DNA of 64,000 bases from Semisulcospira habei (Eukaryota; Mollusca; Gastropoda; Semisulcospiridae): the NCBI GenBank assembly GCA_036245525.1, contig BTPG01000003.1:134405362-134469361 (forward strand). The letters are read 5' to 3'. A program made the position numbers and the translations under genes. This document shows, in pieces, positions 1 to 12,200 of the stretch. Each line of letters starts with the position of its first letter. Positions within the stretch are counted from its first letter, which is position 1. The notes under the pieces are model-generated. The model did not search any database. It was not told where the DNA came from and worked only from the letters and a program-made list of their open reading frames with translations.

Positions 1-324
1 AACGCTTGTGTAAACAGAATATTGAAGACTTTGTATTTAAGGGTCATTTTTAACTCTGTGTTATGTCTCTGTCTTTTTGGTTGCTATAGGCCTCTAAATA
101 CAAAATATGAGTAAACCGGCATTTTCCGCATTGCAGCTAGTGACGTATTTGACTCCTCGCTGTACACAAATGACACTGGCGGTCTGCAGTCTGCGCCCGT
201 GCTGTTTACCACCAGTGGTGGTTGCTACACACAGTCTAGCTTAGCAACCATGTCGACGGCGTTAACGCATGGTGTAAACGGAAAATTGAAGACTTTGTAT
301 TAAGAGTCATTTTAACTCTGTGTT
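1..324 (+). repeat. Direct repeat pair, ~60 bp, 200 bp apart
   Basis: Bases 1-62 and 264-324 are near copies: both run from an 'aacgc' start through 'attgaagactttgtat' to 'taactctgtgtt', with a few substitutions and small indels. The first copy is cut by the window start. No coding frame is associated. The pair could be the edges of a small element (63-263 between them) or a local duplication. Confidence 0.6.
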
Positions 325-1615
325 CTACTCTCATTTCTTAGTTGTCCACAACACGAAAGTGATAGCAAATGGCTATGTGTAAGAAAGCTCAATATTCCGT
401 TAGCACCGCGCCATCCAATGGTGTTGAGTACACAGCTTAGTCTACAGCCTTCACGTAACGGCGAAGCGAGGCGCTAACTTTGTAATAGCACGCTGACACT
501 GAGTCATGACTATGAAATTGAAGGCTTGTCTTGACTGGGTTTCTACACAGTTGATTTAAAAGGTCAAACACGACACTGCCTAGCTAAATTAAACAACTGA
601 CAAACATAACTGTCCATTTTACATACAGTACGACATGTTTTTTCGTATGGTACCACAAAAAAGCTGTAAAACTCTGGTTTTTTTACTTACAGCCGTGTTT
701 AAAGTAGAACGCAATAACCCGGTTCTACTCGCACACTCCGCAATTTAACAGTAAGTTTTCTTTAGTCTCGGCTCTTTAACCTTTTTGTTGTTTCAAAATA
801 ACGCACCATAGTAATATTCTACAAGATTTAGTGTTATCACTGGCACTGAATATGAAGTCCAAAATTTGTAATACTTCCAATGACTGACACAAAATAATAC
901 GTCTTCTCACAGCAACAGAAATCCTAGAAATATCTTGATGGCGCAATACTTTGTCATGTGATAAGAGTCACGAGCTAGGCACGTGAGGTCAGTTGCTAAT
1001 AGCAACATTGACATCACTTACTTCTGGTTGGGGTGTTGTAATGTGGCAATTATGCCTAACGGGAATTTCCACAATGACGCAAGTAGTCATTTCCCAAAAA
1101 CAGCTGATCGTCAATTCGTTTACATTGACAAAGGTAAAAACTGTGTCTGTCGATTGATTAATTAAACTTTGTTTAAAAAGTCAATGTCAGCATTAATTAT
1201 TTAGGTGTGGTGGGGGATCTGCCTTAATAATCGCGGGTTGGCAGCTGATCAAAAATCGTTGCTTAAATAATTCCTGGAATTACTAGTACGGCTAGTCAGA
1301 TAAAGCTGTTGGAGCGATTTGTTGGAGGTCGATGGTCTAAATACCGAGCTAATTAGAGTAATCATTTGTTTATTAAATGGGTGTGGTTGTAGCCCCACAT
1401 CTTCTCTCTGTCCGTTTTGCGATGTAAAAAAACCCACTCTTGTCATCAAGAGCAGTCTTCGGAGATCAGATGATCAGCGGCGTTCGTTTGGTTCTCTTTT
1501 TGTTCTTTTGGAGGCACACATTTTCATGGAGAGGTATCTTGTTCATGCTATGAAACACAAAGAGTACCTAATATGAAACAGTGTTTCATAAGAAACAGTG
1601 TTTGTCTAGCGTATA
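325..1615. other. Non-coding DNA, nothing recognised
   Basis: Short open frames occur here but none shows a recognisable domain, signal peptide or splice pattern. A short palindromic patch around 1568-1600 contains 'cctaatatgaaaca', which recurs in a hairpin at 56204-56238. Confidence 0.5.
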
Positions 1616-2052
1616 TATGTGACCCACCACCACAAAATGAGTCTTAAGTCACTTTTTGGACAATTTGAGATATTGATATCAGCAGAAACTAGACAGAAAA
1701 CCCTTTTCAATGGTGCCAATAACATGTGAATCAGACGATTGGTCACTGAGTTATGGTTTATAGAAACTGGGGACCCCACACATGTACCCGACCACGCCAC
1801 CCGACAATTTTCAAAATGAGTCTAAAGTCACTTTTTGGACATATTGAGATATTGACATCAGCAGAAACTAGAAAGAAAACCCTTTTTAATGGTGCGAATA
1901 ACATGTGAATCGGACGATTGGTCACCGAGTTATGGTTTTTAGAAACTGGGGACCCCGCACATGTACCCGACTATGCCACCCGACAATTTTCACGAATAGC
2001 GGGAAATCGGGTCAGGGACATTACGACTCATTTCGTGGTGGCGGGTCACATA
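1616..2052. mobile_element. MITE-like element with 26-bp TIRs and TA flanks
   Basis: The left end (1618-1643, TGTGACCC...ATGAGTC) and right end (2025-2050, GACTCAT...GGGTCACA) are inverted copies with only about two mismatches, and each is bordered by TA (1616-1617, 2051-2052). The element is about 433 bp and has no transposase. Inside, a 179-bp block is tandemly duplicated: 1634-1812 and 1813-1991 are nearly identical. TA target duplication is typical of Tc1/mariner-like and some other DNA transposons. The superfamily is not decidable here. Confidence 0.75.
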
Positions 2053-2053
2053 T

Positions 2054-2680
2054 CAGAAACCATCCAGCCAGTTTGTTCCAAATTTCAGATGTTGATACTT
2101 TTTCTCAATACAGACTACCCCACACTAAGATCGTGTCACTTTCGTCAAGGTCACAGTCACAACGGCTACATTAATTTACTATGCATGCCATTGGCCAGAC
2201 AATGTTGCTGTAAACACTGAAACGATTTGATCCAAATGGCAAATTGTGATATTTTGCGATGATAAAGAGTGTTGCACACCAGAATCTCTTCACTGCCTTT
2301 AAGGCCAAGCTCACAGTGACCATATATGTTTTGTGCAGATTTGTGTGCTAGGCAATATGTCAAGAACCATTTGGCCCATTCAATCCAAATTTTAGATAAT
2401 AGTATTTTACCACATCACACATTGCCATCAATCTTAACTGCACCTCTAACTCAAGGTCAAGGTCATAGTTGCCATTTTTGTTTTGTTTTGTTGCAGATTA
2501 TTGTGTAGAGAACACTTCTGAAACAGCTATACTGATTTGCTCTGATTATTTAGGAAATGACACCTTACCCTCATGTGTGATGTCTTTAACAGAAGAAATT
2601 CACGACCTGTAAGGTGAAGTTCACAGAGGCCATATTTATGCAAGCCTTTGTGCAGGCAATATCACTGAAACCACAGGCCT
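2054..2680. repeat. Degenerate tandem repeat, ~155-bp period
   Basis: Four to five diverged units each contain a 'caaggtcacagt'-like or 'aggccaagctcacagtgacc'-like core followed by a 'gccatatttatg'-like segment (about 2140, 2300, 2450 and 2610). Open frames in this stretch are short and unrelated to one another. Period and unit number are approximate because divergence is high. Confidence 0.4.
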
Positions 2681-3312
2681 GTTTTTTTGTGTCAAAAATT
2701 TTCTTAAGCCATGTTGACTTAATCCCTTTACAGCTCAGAAACTCTCAATAAGGTCCATCTGCAAGACACACAGATCCTCATGAGCCCCGAGGGTGCAGTG
2801 GCTCATGGTGTTTTTTGCTCTTGCTGACACAACTGACATATATTTATTTGATGGTTGGGAATCTTTGGGACTGAATTAATAATAATAAAAAAGATCAATA
2901 CATGTTTTCAGTGGGTATCGAAGAGAATAAGATAGATTTGTCAAAAACAAAGGTTATGTCGCTAAATCACTTGAAGATGATCAGCATGCACAGAGAGATA
3001 CAAGTATAGAAAATCCTAAAACAATGTCCATTGTCTTAATTAGACCTATTTAATTAGCCATTTTGGCAATTAATGCTCAAATGACCACAGCCTTTGAAAA
3101 AACCAGACCCCTTTTAATGCACTCGGTAAAAAATGATTTCTAGATCACCTAAATTGATAATGCCGCTTCGACCTCTAAAACATAGCAATATTGACAATTA
3201 CTCTTCATCGTCTCCCACCACCTTTGCCTATCTCAATACACACTGTTCATTTCAAATAAAAAGTAATAAACATTATATCTCTACCTTGTTACGCATCAAC
3301 ACAAAGTAAATT
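2681..3312. other. Non-coding DNA, nothing recognised
   Basis: AT-rich sequence without a supported open frame, RNA gene or clear repeat structure. Confidence 0.5.
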
Positions 3313-3445
3313 AATAGGTTACATTCAACTTGCAAGTAACTTTGAAGTTACTTCTACAAGTTCTTATAAGTTAGTTGACATAAGTTATTATAAGTGACTT
3401 AAAACAAGTTCTTATAAGTGTCTCAACATACGTTTATGTAAGTTC
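3313..3445. repeat. 24-bp minisatellite with CTTATAAG cores
   Basis: The motif 'ttcttataag' or a close variant recurs at 3361, 3385, 3409 and about 3433, exactly 24 bp apart, with decayed units on the left. The palindromic CTTATAAG core makes each unit locally self-complementary. No gene overlaps it. Confidence 0.6.
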
Positions 3446-3715
3446 TTGACTCAAGTCATCAACTTACTCAGACAGATTTGACAAGTTACATAAACAACAA
3501 AAGTTTAAAAAAATATCAGTAATAGTCTGGCGGTGGAGCTGATGGGGTTAAATAGACTGGCGTGAGCAGCGTGTCATCTCTAATGATGTGTATGATAGAA
3601 ATGATGAACAATTATGAAAACTTATTGTTACTCGTTTAGAAGATCTTGCAGTTTTTATGTGGTTTCCTTTACCCTTATCTTTTTCCCTTCCTCTAAAAAA
3701 GATGTCTTTAGTTCT

Positions 3716-4245
3716 TCAACATTCATGGGTTGACTGCATCTTATTCTGAATTTCAGACTTCTGTTGTTTGTAATTGGCCAAATCATCCTTCACTCTCCTA
3801 ATCTCATCATCATCAATTTTATTGTCATCTAAAGCTTTACTGATAATAAGTTTCATACTGCTCAGCTTTGCTCCAGCAAGAGTACTAAATGGTTTATGTT
3901 TTTGTAACTTCTTATGAAATCTTTTGTTGAGGGCTTCCAAACCAAAGCACATGTGGCAACACTAACACCTTCAATAGCTATCCCAATTATACTGCCAATT
4001 CCCATAGCAAACAGAGCAATACCCCCTACAGTATATGCAGCTGAAACCACACCCCCAGCCATTGATGTGTTCTGTACAGAATTGATAACTGTGCTATACC
4101 ATCTTTTATACATGCAATATTTTGCCTCTTCACCTTTCAAATACTTCAACGCATCTGTAATATTTATTAAACGGTATGAGTCTGCCTGTAATCTTTCATT
4201 GGGAATAAGCGGAGCAGGCAATAGTTGTGGATACAAGTTTACCAT
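3716..4245 (-). pseudogene. Decayed gene for a small protein with a hydrophobic middle and charged helical tail
   Basis: The reading frame starts at the ATG ending at 4245 (MVNLYPQLLP...). It has a polar N-terminal ~60 residues, then a Gly/Ala/Ile-rich hydrophobic stretch with 'AAYTVGGIALFAMGIGSIIG' that could be one or two membrane helices. Near 3935-3950 the frame shifts. The second frame then gives a basic segment (KRFHKKLQKHK) and an acidic/basic heptad-like tail (SKALDDNKIDDDEIRRVKDD), probably a coiled coil or helical hairpin. The combined length is about 175 residues. It is the last gene of the leftward series. The function is unknown. Membrane association is inferred only from hydrophobicity. 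Confidence 0.5.
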
Positions 4246-4322
4246 TTTTTTATTGCATTTTGTTTTATTATTTAATCAGCGATTACATTTTGCAACTCTT
4301 CAGGGGTATACAATTTGCTAGC

Positions 4323-5130
4323 TTAATAAAACGAAACAAGATCTATGTGTTCCAGGTTTATGTAATTTAGATAAACTAGAGTTGTTTTATTGACTACTAC
4401 CTTAACAGCAGGATTACTACTCAATACTTCTACATATGCCCCTTTTCTAATAGCAATAGATACTTTTGCTGCCTCCATCACTGAGTTATCCCATGTAAGT
4501 TTGATTCCTTGTACAGCATCTGCTTCTTTGACACCCTCCAAAGGTCTCATGATAATTTCAAATACTGTTGAGGCTTCTCTTGCTATGGTAAACTTTGTTG
4601 GTACAAACACAACAGCCGGATCAGATCTACCCTTTCTATTTGTAAGATACCTTAATTTTTCATACTTCTGCAGTTTTGTTTTATCTGTGCTATTGTTTTC
4701 TTCAGAATAGGTCGGAACAAAACTCACAAGCAACGGCCCAGAGTTAAGCACTTTTTTTAAATACTAAGTTTGCTTCATCAATAATTACATAAGGACTAAT
4801 AAATTCAACTTTTATGCCCCAGACAAGTGCGGGTGCAGGAACAGGTGCAGGAACAACTACTCACTTATTAATCACACGTTTTAAGATGTAGAGCGCATTA
4901 TTCATAGGAATAGGTACAGTGACATCATCAAAATGACCAATTTTTTTTCTGCATCACCTTTTACATCATCAATTACCTTCCGCTTATACAACCTAAAGGA
5001 ATCAAACTCAAGACTATACACTTCTCCTATCTCTCCTTTATCAAAACCCTGTACATCAGCCAAATCTTTTAACTCATTACTGGACATGCAACTGGTGTAA
5101 TTCTCGGTTTTGGACTGCCACTCATTTTTA
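4323..5130 (-). pseudogene. Decayed gene, unknown function (part of the virus-like cluster)
   Basis: Three consecutive minus-strand segments read as one damaged gene. An ATG near 5130 opens 'MSGSPKPR', and after a frameshift the frame continues as 'MSSNELKDLADVQGFDKGEI' (5087-4902). A following segment has a Pro/Ala linker (VPAPVPAPA) and 'VWGIKVEF', interrupted by an in-frame stop near 4862. After another shift near 4745 the frame gives a ~140-residue C-terminal domain beginning 'NSGPLLVSFVPTYSEENN'. That domain contains many beta-prone stretches and ends 'INLEHIDLVSFY' at 4323. A structural or assembly role is only a guess. At least three lesions make it inactive as read. Confidence 0.5.
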
Positions 5131-5359
5131 TTTAACCAAATTACAATTTATTTAACTTCTAAGACAACACAAAATAATCATGCATCAGAACTGGTTTGCC
5201 ATCCTGATTAGTTACAGATAAACACAGTGATTCAAAGAAACTTTAAACTAATCTATTAAACTGTAAATTAGGAAATCTAACAACCACTCTATCACAATAA
5301 GGAGCAGTTCCAGTCGGCAAACATCTTAACAAAGTTGAAGGCTTTCCATTGTGTACATT

Positions 5360-5957
5360 TTAAGATGTGTTCAGTTCTTTTAAATAAACATTTAGCACTG
5401 TGTTTACTGCCAAATGAACAGGATATCTTCTAGTTATGTTTTGTTTATTTGGCCTTATATTTCCTTCAGAATCTAATGCCCAATCTTCATCTTTAACTAT
5501 ACCTAAAAATATTATGCCGTCTTTGCTTAAAAAACCAAGTAACATTATAAGTCTATCTGATAAATGAAAGCTGACTACCTTTTGGAAATTCAAATGTACC
5601 AAGTAAGTTAGCCAGATTTAAAGTTGCTTTAATTTTAAATTCATTTTGTAGCCATTCAGCTAAAGTACAAAAGTGATAATACCCAGATCATAAACCATCA
5701 CCCCTCATAGTATCATCAACAGTTTCAGTTATATAATAACTTCTATCATTTGTTACATTAAACCACTTTACAGTGTAGAACATTTCATGGATAGCTACAA
5801 GCTTGTTACAATCACGATTATCAATTTCATTAGTCAACATTACTGGTTTACTTGTATCAAGATTTGTTAAGGTAATAAACATTTTTATTATCTCATAAAA
5901 AAGCACAGTGGAATTTCTATCACCAGCATTCAATAACCCAAGCAGTACAAAACCATT
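5360..5957 (-). pseudogene. Decayed gene, beta-rich protein of unknown function (virus-like cluster)
   Basis: The frame is open from just after a TGA at 5958-5960 and has no clear ATG, so the true start may be lost. The first part (NAGDRNSTVLFYEIIKMF...) runs to an in-frame TGA near 5694-5696, after which the same frame continues (SGYYHFCTLAEWLQNEF). It then shifts around 5550-5575 into a frame ending 'LNVYLKELNTS' at 5360. The mix of short hydrophobic strands, aromatic residues and Asn/Thr is beta-rich in character, as in fibre-like or jelly-roll proteins, but I cannot identify a fold. It overlaps the head of the rightward gene by about 25 bases on the opposite strand. Confidence 0.45.
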
Positions 5958-7184
5958 TCAATTTAATGAGGATGCCAAGTACAATGTCGCAACTACTTAT
6001 GACCATAAAATAATTCAACTAAATCAGCTCAACATTGCTGTGTCCGAAGGAGATTCCTTTCAAGTAAAAGTACCCAAGCCTTATGATCAATACCTAAACC
6101 CACCAATTACAGATGATTCAACTGAAAGAAAGTGGCTCTTAAGCCCACTACAGATATTCCAAAACCAGCTTAACTTTGCTCTACTATGTTTAACTACAGG
6201 CTGCGGTGTTTCTTTTACAGACCATTTGAATCACTCAAACAAACTGATTAGGACTGTGTATCGTTTCCACACGTATTACCAGCTGAGAAAAATACTGTCA
6301 GAACTTCATGCCCCACTGCCCACTAAAACCAGTTTTAACTGGTTTAACAAACCCCATGGATATGAAAGCATTCAAATGCATCTGTAATGAATTTAACATC
6401 ATCTCCAAGTATGACTTCACACAGAAGCTTGATGATCACCAGGGCATGGGAACATTGTATTATGTTTTGAGTCACGGACAATACCCTCAAGATTACTGGC
6501 CTCCCTACTCTTCATTCTCGTCAAAAAGTACAATTTAGTTAGGCTTAATAGAACAGAAACAGTCTGATGCCTGGACCACATTTGTCTTAGACAGAAGTGA
6601 CGGGTCTAGTCAAGTGGGAGTCGTACACATTAATGAGTTTATCAGAACGTATGTGTGTAGTTTACTAGGAGCAGAATCTCAAACAAAATCAAATATTTCA
6701 AACGGGAGTGGCAAATTTGAAGCACAAAAACAATTTCTTGCAAACCTGGAAGATGCAATTAATTTATTAGTAGATCTCCCATCAAGGATAGAGTGCTATC
6801 AAGACGTTCTCAGATATGCCAGATCAAAAGTTGACTTTATTTTTGGCATTGGGTTATACATGTTGCCATCTGACCTTCAACTTCAAAATATTCTGATTAA
6901 TAACAAATTATAATAATGAAAGAATTGTTACAAAGGCTGATCAGAAATTAAGACTCAATCAAACAGTAAACTTGGGTCCACAACCACACATTTACAGACA
7001 CCGTCGACACTAATAACACCAGTTACATCAGCACCGGCACCAGCACCAATATCAGTTACACCAGTAACACAAGCCCTTGCCCCAGCCTCGGAACCAACAC
7101 AGCCAAACCCGTGAGTCAGAGAGAACTGCATTGGTAATAGGCTTTACTGGATTAGGGATATTATTTCCTTACCTGTTTCATTAA
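5932..7184 (+). pseudogene. Decayed large gene with Pro/Thr/Ala linker and C-terminal membrane helix (virus-like cluster)
   Basis: This is the only rightward gene of the cluster, about 400 residues long. The first frame (to 6387) contains 'TGCGVSFTDHLNHSNKLIRT' and a Tyr/Arg-rich helix. The frame shifts by one near 6345. The next frame runs through 'CICNEFNIISKYDFTQKLDD' to a TAG at 6536-6538, continues in the same frame with 'SDAWTTFVLDRSDG', 'INEFIRTYVCSLLGAES' and 'LPSRIECYQDVLRYARSK', and stops at about 6913. Further shifts then reveal a Pro/Thr/Ala-rich linker (about 6990-7112) and a final hydrophobic helix (ALVIGFTGLGILFPYLF) ending at the TAA at 7182-7184. The start codon is unclear. 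The conserved middle part resembles proteins I recall only as uncharacterised in other invertebrates. The role is unknown. Confidence 0.5.
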
Positions 7185-7223
7185 ATACCCCGCTATTAAT
7201 CTTCCTACTGTCACCAGAAAGAC

Positions 7224-8293
7224 TCACACATGCTCTGCAATAAGCCTGACTACCTTTCCTGCAGTACTGATCAACCAACTGACAACACTCCCTATTATGC
7301 CAGGCAACGCATCCATAGCTTTCACAGCCAATATTTTAAGCAAATCTGAAATATGCAACAACTGTTTCTTTACCCACGACTGTAGATCTTTTGGGTCAGT
7401 TGGTGGAGTGGGAGGCGATGGAGGTGTTGAACCATCACCACCACCACCACCAGAGACAGCTAATACAACAGTACTGATAATAAACCCAAGAGCAGTAATT
7501 AAACTCGCAATTGTAATACCTTGTTCTCTGAAAAGTGTTTTCAATCTCTGAGCCAAGGTTGTGTCTTCATGAAGTATTTTCTGAATAGTTTCTCTAATCC
7601 TGTTGACCTGTGTTTTCAGTTTTTCTTTCCCAATTTCAGCTACTTCTAGTCCTGCTGATCTGTCTATCTGCAAATCCTTTAATCTGTGTTGTATTTTTTC
7701 TTTTATTTATGTGTCATAATTTTCCTCATCTGCTTTATCTAGTTTATTTTTTCCCATTTCTATGTGATTATCAAGCTCACCTAGTTTGGCTACATTATTT
7801 ACCAGTTCATCTCTGATTGTTTGTAGTGTTTTATCCAAGCTCATTATCTCCTGCATGGACAAAGGAGAAACTTCTATTGTTTTCATAGCCTCATTTATAT
7901 GTCCTTTTGTAAATGAGGTTTCTTATATTACCTTGTTTGCTATTTCTGGCAGGTTTTTTACTTCTGCCATTTCAATTTCTTGTCCCGTTGGCAAAATTGT
8001 TTGCACATCATGAAGAGCACTAACAAGTTGAGGTGGTACCGAGGTGGTAATGCCCGCAATAACAAGGTACCTTGCCAACCCGGTGTTACCATCAACTTCA
8101 CCTTTAATTGTACTTAAAGCTCTAAACTTAGCAGGGTTGGTTTTATGAGTTAAATTTATTTTACCTCTGACTGTATATACAAATAAGTGACCTTTATCAT
8201 ATTCAAACTGATTAAACCTGGCCCGGAGTTTTCCTTCCAGTATTTTTTTGTGAAAGCGTCTGACTGGTTCAACTTGACTGTTTATGTGTGGGG
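7224..8293 (-). pseudogene. Decayed gene for a helical protein with Gly-rich hinge and membrane segments (virus-like cluster)
   Basis: One minus-strand frame runs from about 8293 to 7224 and is interrupted by only two TAA codons (complement of 7923-7925 and 7707-7709). The ~350-residue product has an N-terminal globular part (including 'ARYLVIAGITTSVPPQLVSA'), a long charged helical middle (MQEIMSLDKTLQTIRDEL) and a conserved-looking helix (QVNRIRETIQKILHEDTTLA). These are followed by a hydrophobic helix (TIASLITALGFIISTVVLAV), a Gly/Pro/Ser linker, and a second hydrophobic stretch (GIIGSVVSWLISTAGKVV). Two membrane passes joined by a flexible linker suggest a membrane-active or envelope-type protein. 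That role is inference from composition. Confidence 0.55.
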
Positions 8294-8772
8294 GAAGTTT
8301 TCAATTTTGTGGAGATTTCAGTGGAATAGAAAAGCAACTGGTTGCATTTTTTCCAGGAACTTGCGAAAATCAAGCTACTACATAACGAGGTAAATGAGAA
8401 CTGTATTTTGGTTTGATGTTTTGATGCTTACTTGTAATAATTGCATTTCAGTTGTGTTCGTGTGTATTTAGTATCTTCACTAAAACATCGTAATTTATTG
8501 TGTGGCCATATGCAACTATAACATAGAGTCAGTATGTCAAAAATAGCTCAGATTTATTACGTACAACATGAATTGAGTTTACATATATCGTTTGGTCCAC
8601 TGTTGTCGCCGCTGACGGAAAGTATGGTAGTCTATTTGGGTCATAATGACGTTTCATTTAACGACGAGACATAAGTGATGGGTATAAGCTCGATGCTGCG
8701 TCACAAAAAAACGAGTGTAAAAAGACTACAGTCTCTCACACAGATGAAATAATACTGTGTAGTGTCGGTGTG

Positions 8773-8775
<3 letters not shown>
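8294..8775. other. Non-coding DNA, nothing recognised
   Basis: No supported gene or repeat. It lies between the decayed cluster and a GA microsatellite. Confidence 0.5.

Positions 8776-8851
<76 letters not shown>
8776..8851. repeat. (GA)n microsatellite
   Basis: An uninterrupted GA dinucleotide run of about 76 bp. Confidence 0.95.
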
Positions 8852-8853
<2 letters not shown>

Positions 8854-8955
8854 CAGACAGTTTATTGTTCAGACAAAATGTCCATACAATGGAGTGAGAC
8901 ATTACATAATTTATAATTCAGGTGTATATAAAAGCCATAAGGCGGTGTTTATAAC

Positions 8956-9072
<117 letters not shown>

Positions 9073-9202
9073 TTCCATTCGATCTACGCCAGCACATAAT
9101 AGCCACTTTTGACCTACATGTAAAATGCGGTATCCAAATCCAGGCCACAGCCGTGTACTACACAGACCTGGTCGGAGTAAGAACCACAGTTTGCACATGG
9201 AA

Positions 9203-12200
9203 TCATACAAGCATGCTGCTACGGTATTTAAATTCATGAAATACAAATCTTGCTAAATCAGCAAAAGACTGCGGGTTGGTAGTGTCTAGGATACACAATT
9301 CTTTCTTTTTGAGTTCCATAAGGTCAAACTTACATAGGTATTTGACACGCAGTTCATCATAGAATGGACAATAAAACATAAAGTGAATTTCATCTTCCAC
9401 AGCCTTGGCACACAATGGACACACTTTCGTTACAGCATTGAGAGTACTATATCTTTGTTTGTTACTTTGCAATTCGGTTATGCCAAGTCTAAATTTAATG
9501 TATAGATTTTTGACATAGTTTGGCTTAACCAGTTCAAAATAATTTTGTTGGACAAGTGTATGTTTAAAACTACGATACACAGTAAAACGTTCACTCTCAG
9601 AAAGCTTCGATGACCAGTTTTGTTTGAAACAATCAAACATCCTTTGTTTAAACTTGTTTATAAAAGCATTCCTGTTTCTAACACCTTGTGAAATCCATAC
9701 ATGACCAAACCCATTTCGAAAAAGCAAATTCTTTATCTTTGACACCCATGTTTCTTTCCCTTTATCGTCTAAATCATTAAGCGTATGATAGGCCATGTTT
9801 GCAAATCTAGTAACAGGTAAAGCACAGAGTCGAAGCCAGTAGGAAACACATCATACTGACGTTAATACTGACAGGGAATATCGACCAAGTTCACCATAAA
9901 CCATCAGGTTCGGCGTGCGGAAGTTGACATTAAGAAAACGTTTACATGCAAATGTATGGACTCTTTCAATTTCGGCACACTCGTTTATACCCCAAATTTC
10001 CGAGGCATACAACAAAATTGGGACAACCTGCGCATCAATCAGCTTGAAAAAAAAATCAGGACTAGCGCAACATACTTCAACATACAGAAAATATCGATTA
10101 CACATTTTTTGGCCTTAGTCACTAAGTCATCGACGGATGTGTTTAAACTCAAACGTGTGGTAAAGTTTAACCTAAGGTACTTATACATGTTGACAACTTC
10201 TACCCTCGTTCCCCCGTAAATCCATTTTTCATATTTTGACAAATATCCACCATTTCGAAACACAATTATTTTTGTCTTGTCTAGGTTAACAGACAAACCA
10301 AGTTTAGATGCTTCTTTGTATAAATTGTTCAGCTGAGTCTGAAGGCCATTGAGGGTTGATGAAAACAAAGCAATGGCATCTGCAAACATCAACAAAAACA
10401 GTTCTGCTGCATCGGTTTTTAGTTGGAAACCATGTTTACCATTTTCAATAATGTACACAGCAAGCTCGTTAATCAAAAAGGAGAACAATGTCGGCGATGC
10501 TAAACATCCTTGTTTTAAACCTTGGAAACATTCAAAAAACGCTGTACAATTCAGGCTGTCTCTAACACAAAATTTCACTGAGTCATACATTGCCTTCATA
10601 GCTGAAAGCATTTTGCCGCGCACCCCAACCTTCAGTAAAATATTCCAAAGTACACCTCTTTTAACAGTATTGAAGGCTTTGCGAAAGTCAACAAAAGCCA
10701 TATAAACTTTCTTATTTTGTAGAAGTTGTTTTTGATCAATAGCATAAAGTGTAAATATATGGTCCGCAGTAGAATAGGATTTCCTAAACCCGGCTTGTGT
10801 TTCAGACAGAATATTATGTTCCTCAGCCCAGTCTGTTAACCTTCTGTTCAAAATGTAGGTATACAGTTTACTAACACAGCTAATCAGAGCAATACCACGA
10901 TAATTATCTGGATTATTTACATCTCCTTTCTTGTGGAGTGGGAAAATAATAGCTTTAGACCATTCGCTTGGGAACAACCCTTTGTTGAATAAAGCATTAA
11001 AATACTTAGTGAGAAAGAAGATGATAGCTGGGTTGGAGACTTTAAGAACATCATTTATAATTCCATCAGGCCCGGGGGCCTTTCCTGCTTTGGCATGTTT
11101 TAAAGCAGCAATAACTTCTGCTTCTTCTATGTTAATATCTAGGTCATGAAATAAGGCTTCATCAGACTCAGAGTCTTCTGAAGAAAATACATCATCATTA
11201 TTCTCTTGCTGTGCTATGTTTTTATTTAGAATGCTAGAGAAGTGATCAAACCACTGCTTCTTTGTTATATTGTTTCTTAAACGACGTTTTCTTTTCCATT
11301 TCTTTATTTCCTTCCAAAATGCATGAGAGTTATGTCTATACTCAAGAATTTTGTCAACAGTTTCCCTCTTAAAATTAACTTCTTTAGCTCTAAGTAATCT
11401 CTTGTATTGTTTTCTCTCATTAACAAAGGTTGCTTTATTTTCCATGGTTTTATTTTTTGTGTATGTACGTAAGGCTTTACGCGTTCGCAATTTTGCATTT
11501 CTGCATTCCTGGTCAAACCAAGGGTGACTAGCGGTGTTTGTTTTGTGTGTGTTGCCTGTGGAGGAATGAAATTGTTTTGTCATGCAACTAGCAGCGTCTT
11601 CGATAGCACATGTGAAAATGTCTAATGCACTATTAATATCATCATTGATCTCAGCAGTAGCAGCTACTAGAGCATCCTGGAATGCAGGAGTAGTTAAACG
11701 GTCGCTGAGCGTTTGGGCCTTAGCAGGTTCCCAGATAATCTTATCAAAAGAAAAACACTGCGTATCATCATCAGAAACATCGTTGTGGGGTGATACACGT
11801 ACACAAGACACAGTAAGGACCAGCGGCATGTGCACAGACTCTATCCTCTCGCCAACTTCAAGTTTGTCACACAAACAAATAAAGTCAGGAGATGCAACAA
11901 AATAATCATTAATACTACAACCAGTGGGTGAGATAAATGTCAGGTGCTTTGACAGATCAGGGCTACAGAACCCATTCAAAATCATCAGTTCAAAACATGC
12001 ACACAAATCTAATAGTTTTCTTCCAAATGTATTTACAGTCATATCTTCAGTAAATCGTGAAGGTTCAAATAGAGCGGTATTAGTTAGTAGCGTTTCATCA
12101 GGATCAAGCTGAAACAAATATGGATTAGGCTGCAAATCCCCAGTTTTACCATTAAAATCACCACACATTAGGAAATGAATGTCTCCAAATTGCTCGAGGG

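Larger units (their letters stand above)
3716..8293. mobile_element. Five-gene AT-rich cluster, probable relic of a virus-like or large DNA mobile element
   Basis: Five intronless frames, all broken by stops or frameshifts, lie nearly end to end: three leftward (3716-4245, 4323-5130, 5360-5957), one rightward (5932-7184) and one leftward (7224-8293). The rightward and last leftward genes converge 40 bp apart. The third and fourth genes diverge from a shared ~25-bp region. All have similar AT-rich codon use and similar decay, unlike the GC-richer LINEs nearby. Several products carry hydrophobic segments. I recall related proteins as multi-copy uncharacterised genes in other invertebrate genomes, which suggests a mobile origin. 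I see no polymerase, integrase, ATPase or certain capsid motif, and I found no terminal inverted repeats. The element class is therefore inference. Confidence 0.45.

Noticed and set aside
3716..8293. Polinton/Maverick or known DNA virus assignment
   Set aside because: No polymerase B, retroviral-type integrase, packaging ATPase, protease or terminal inverted repeats are visible. The structural-gene look alone is not enough.
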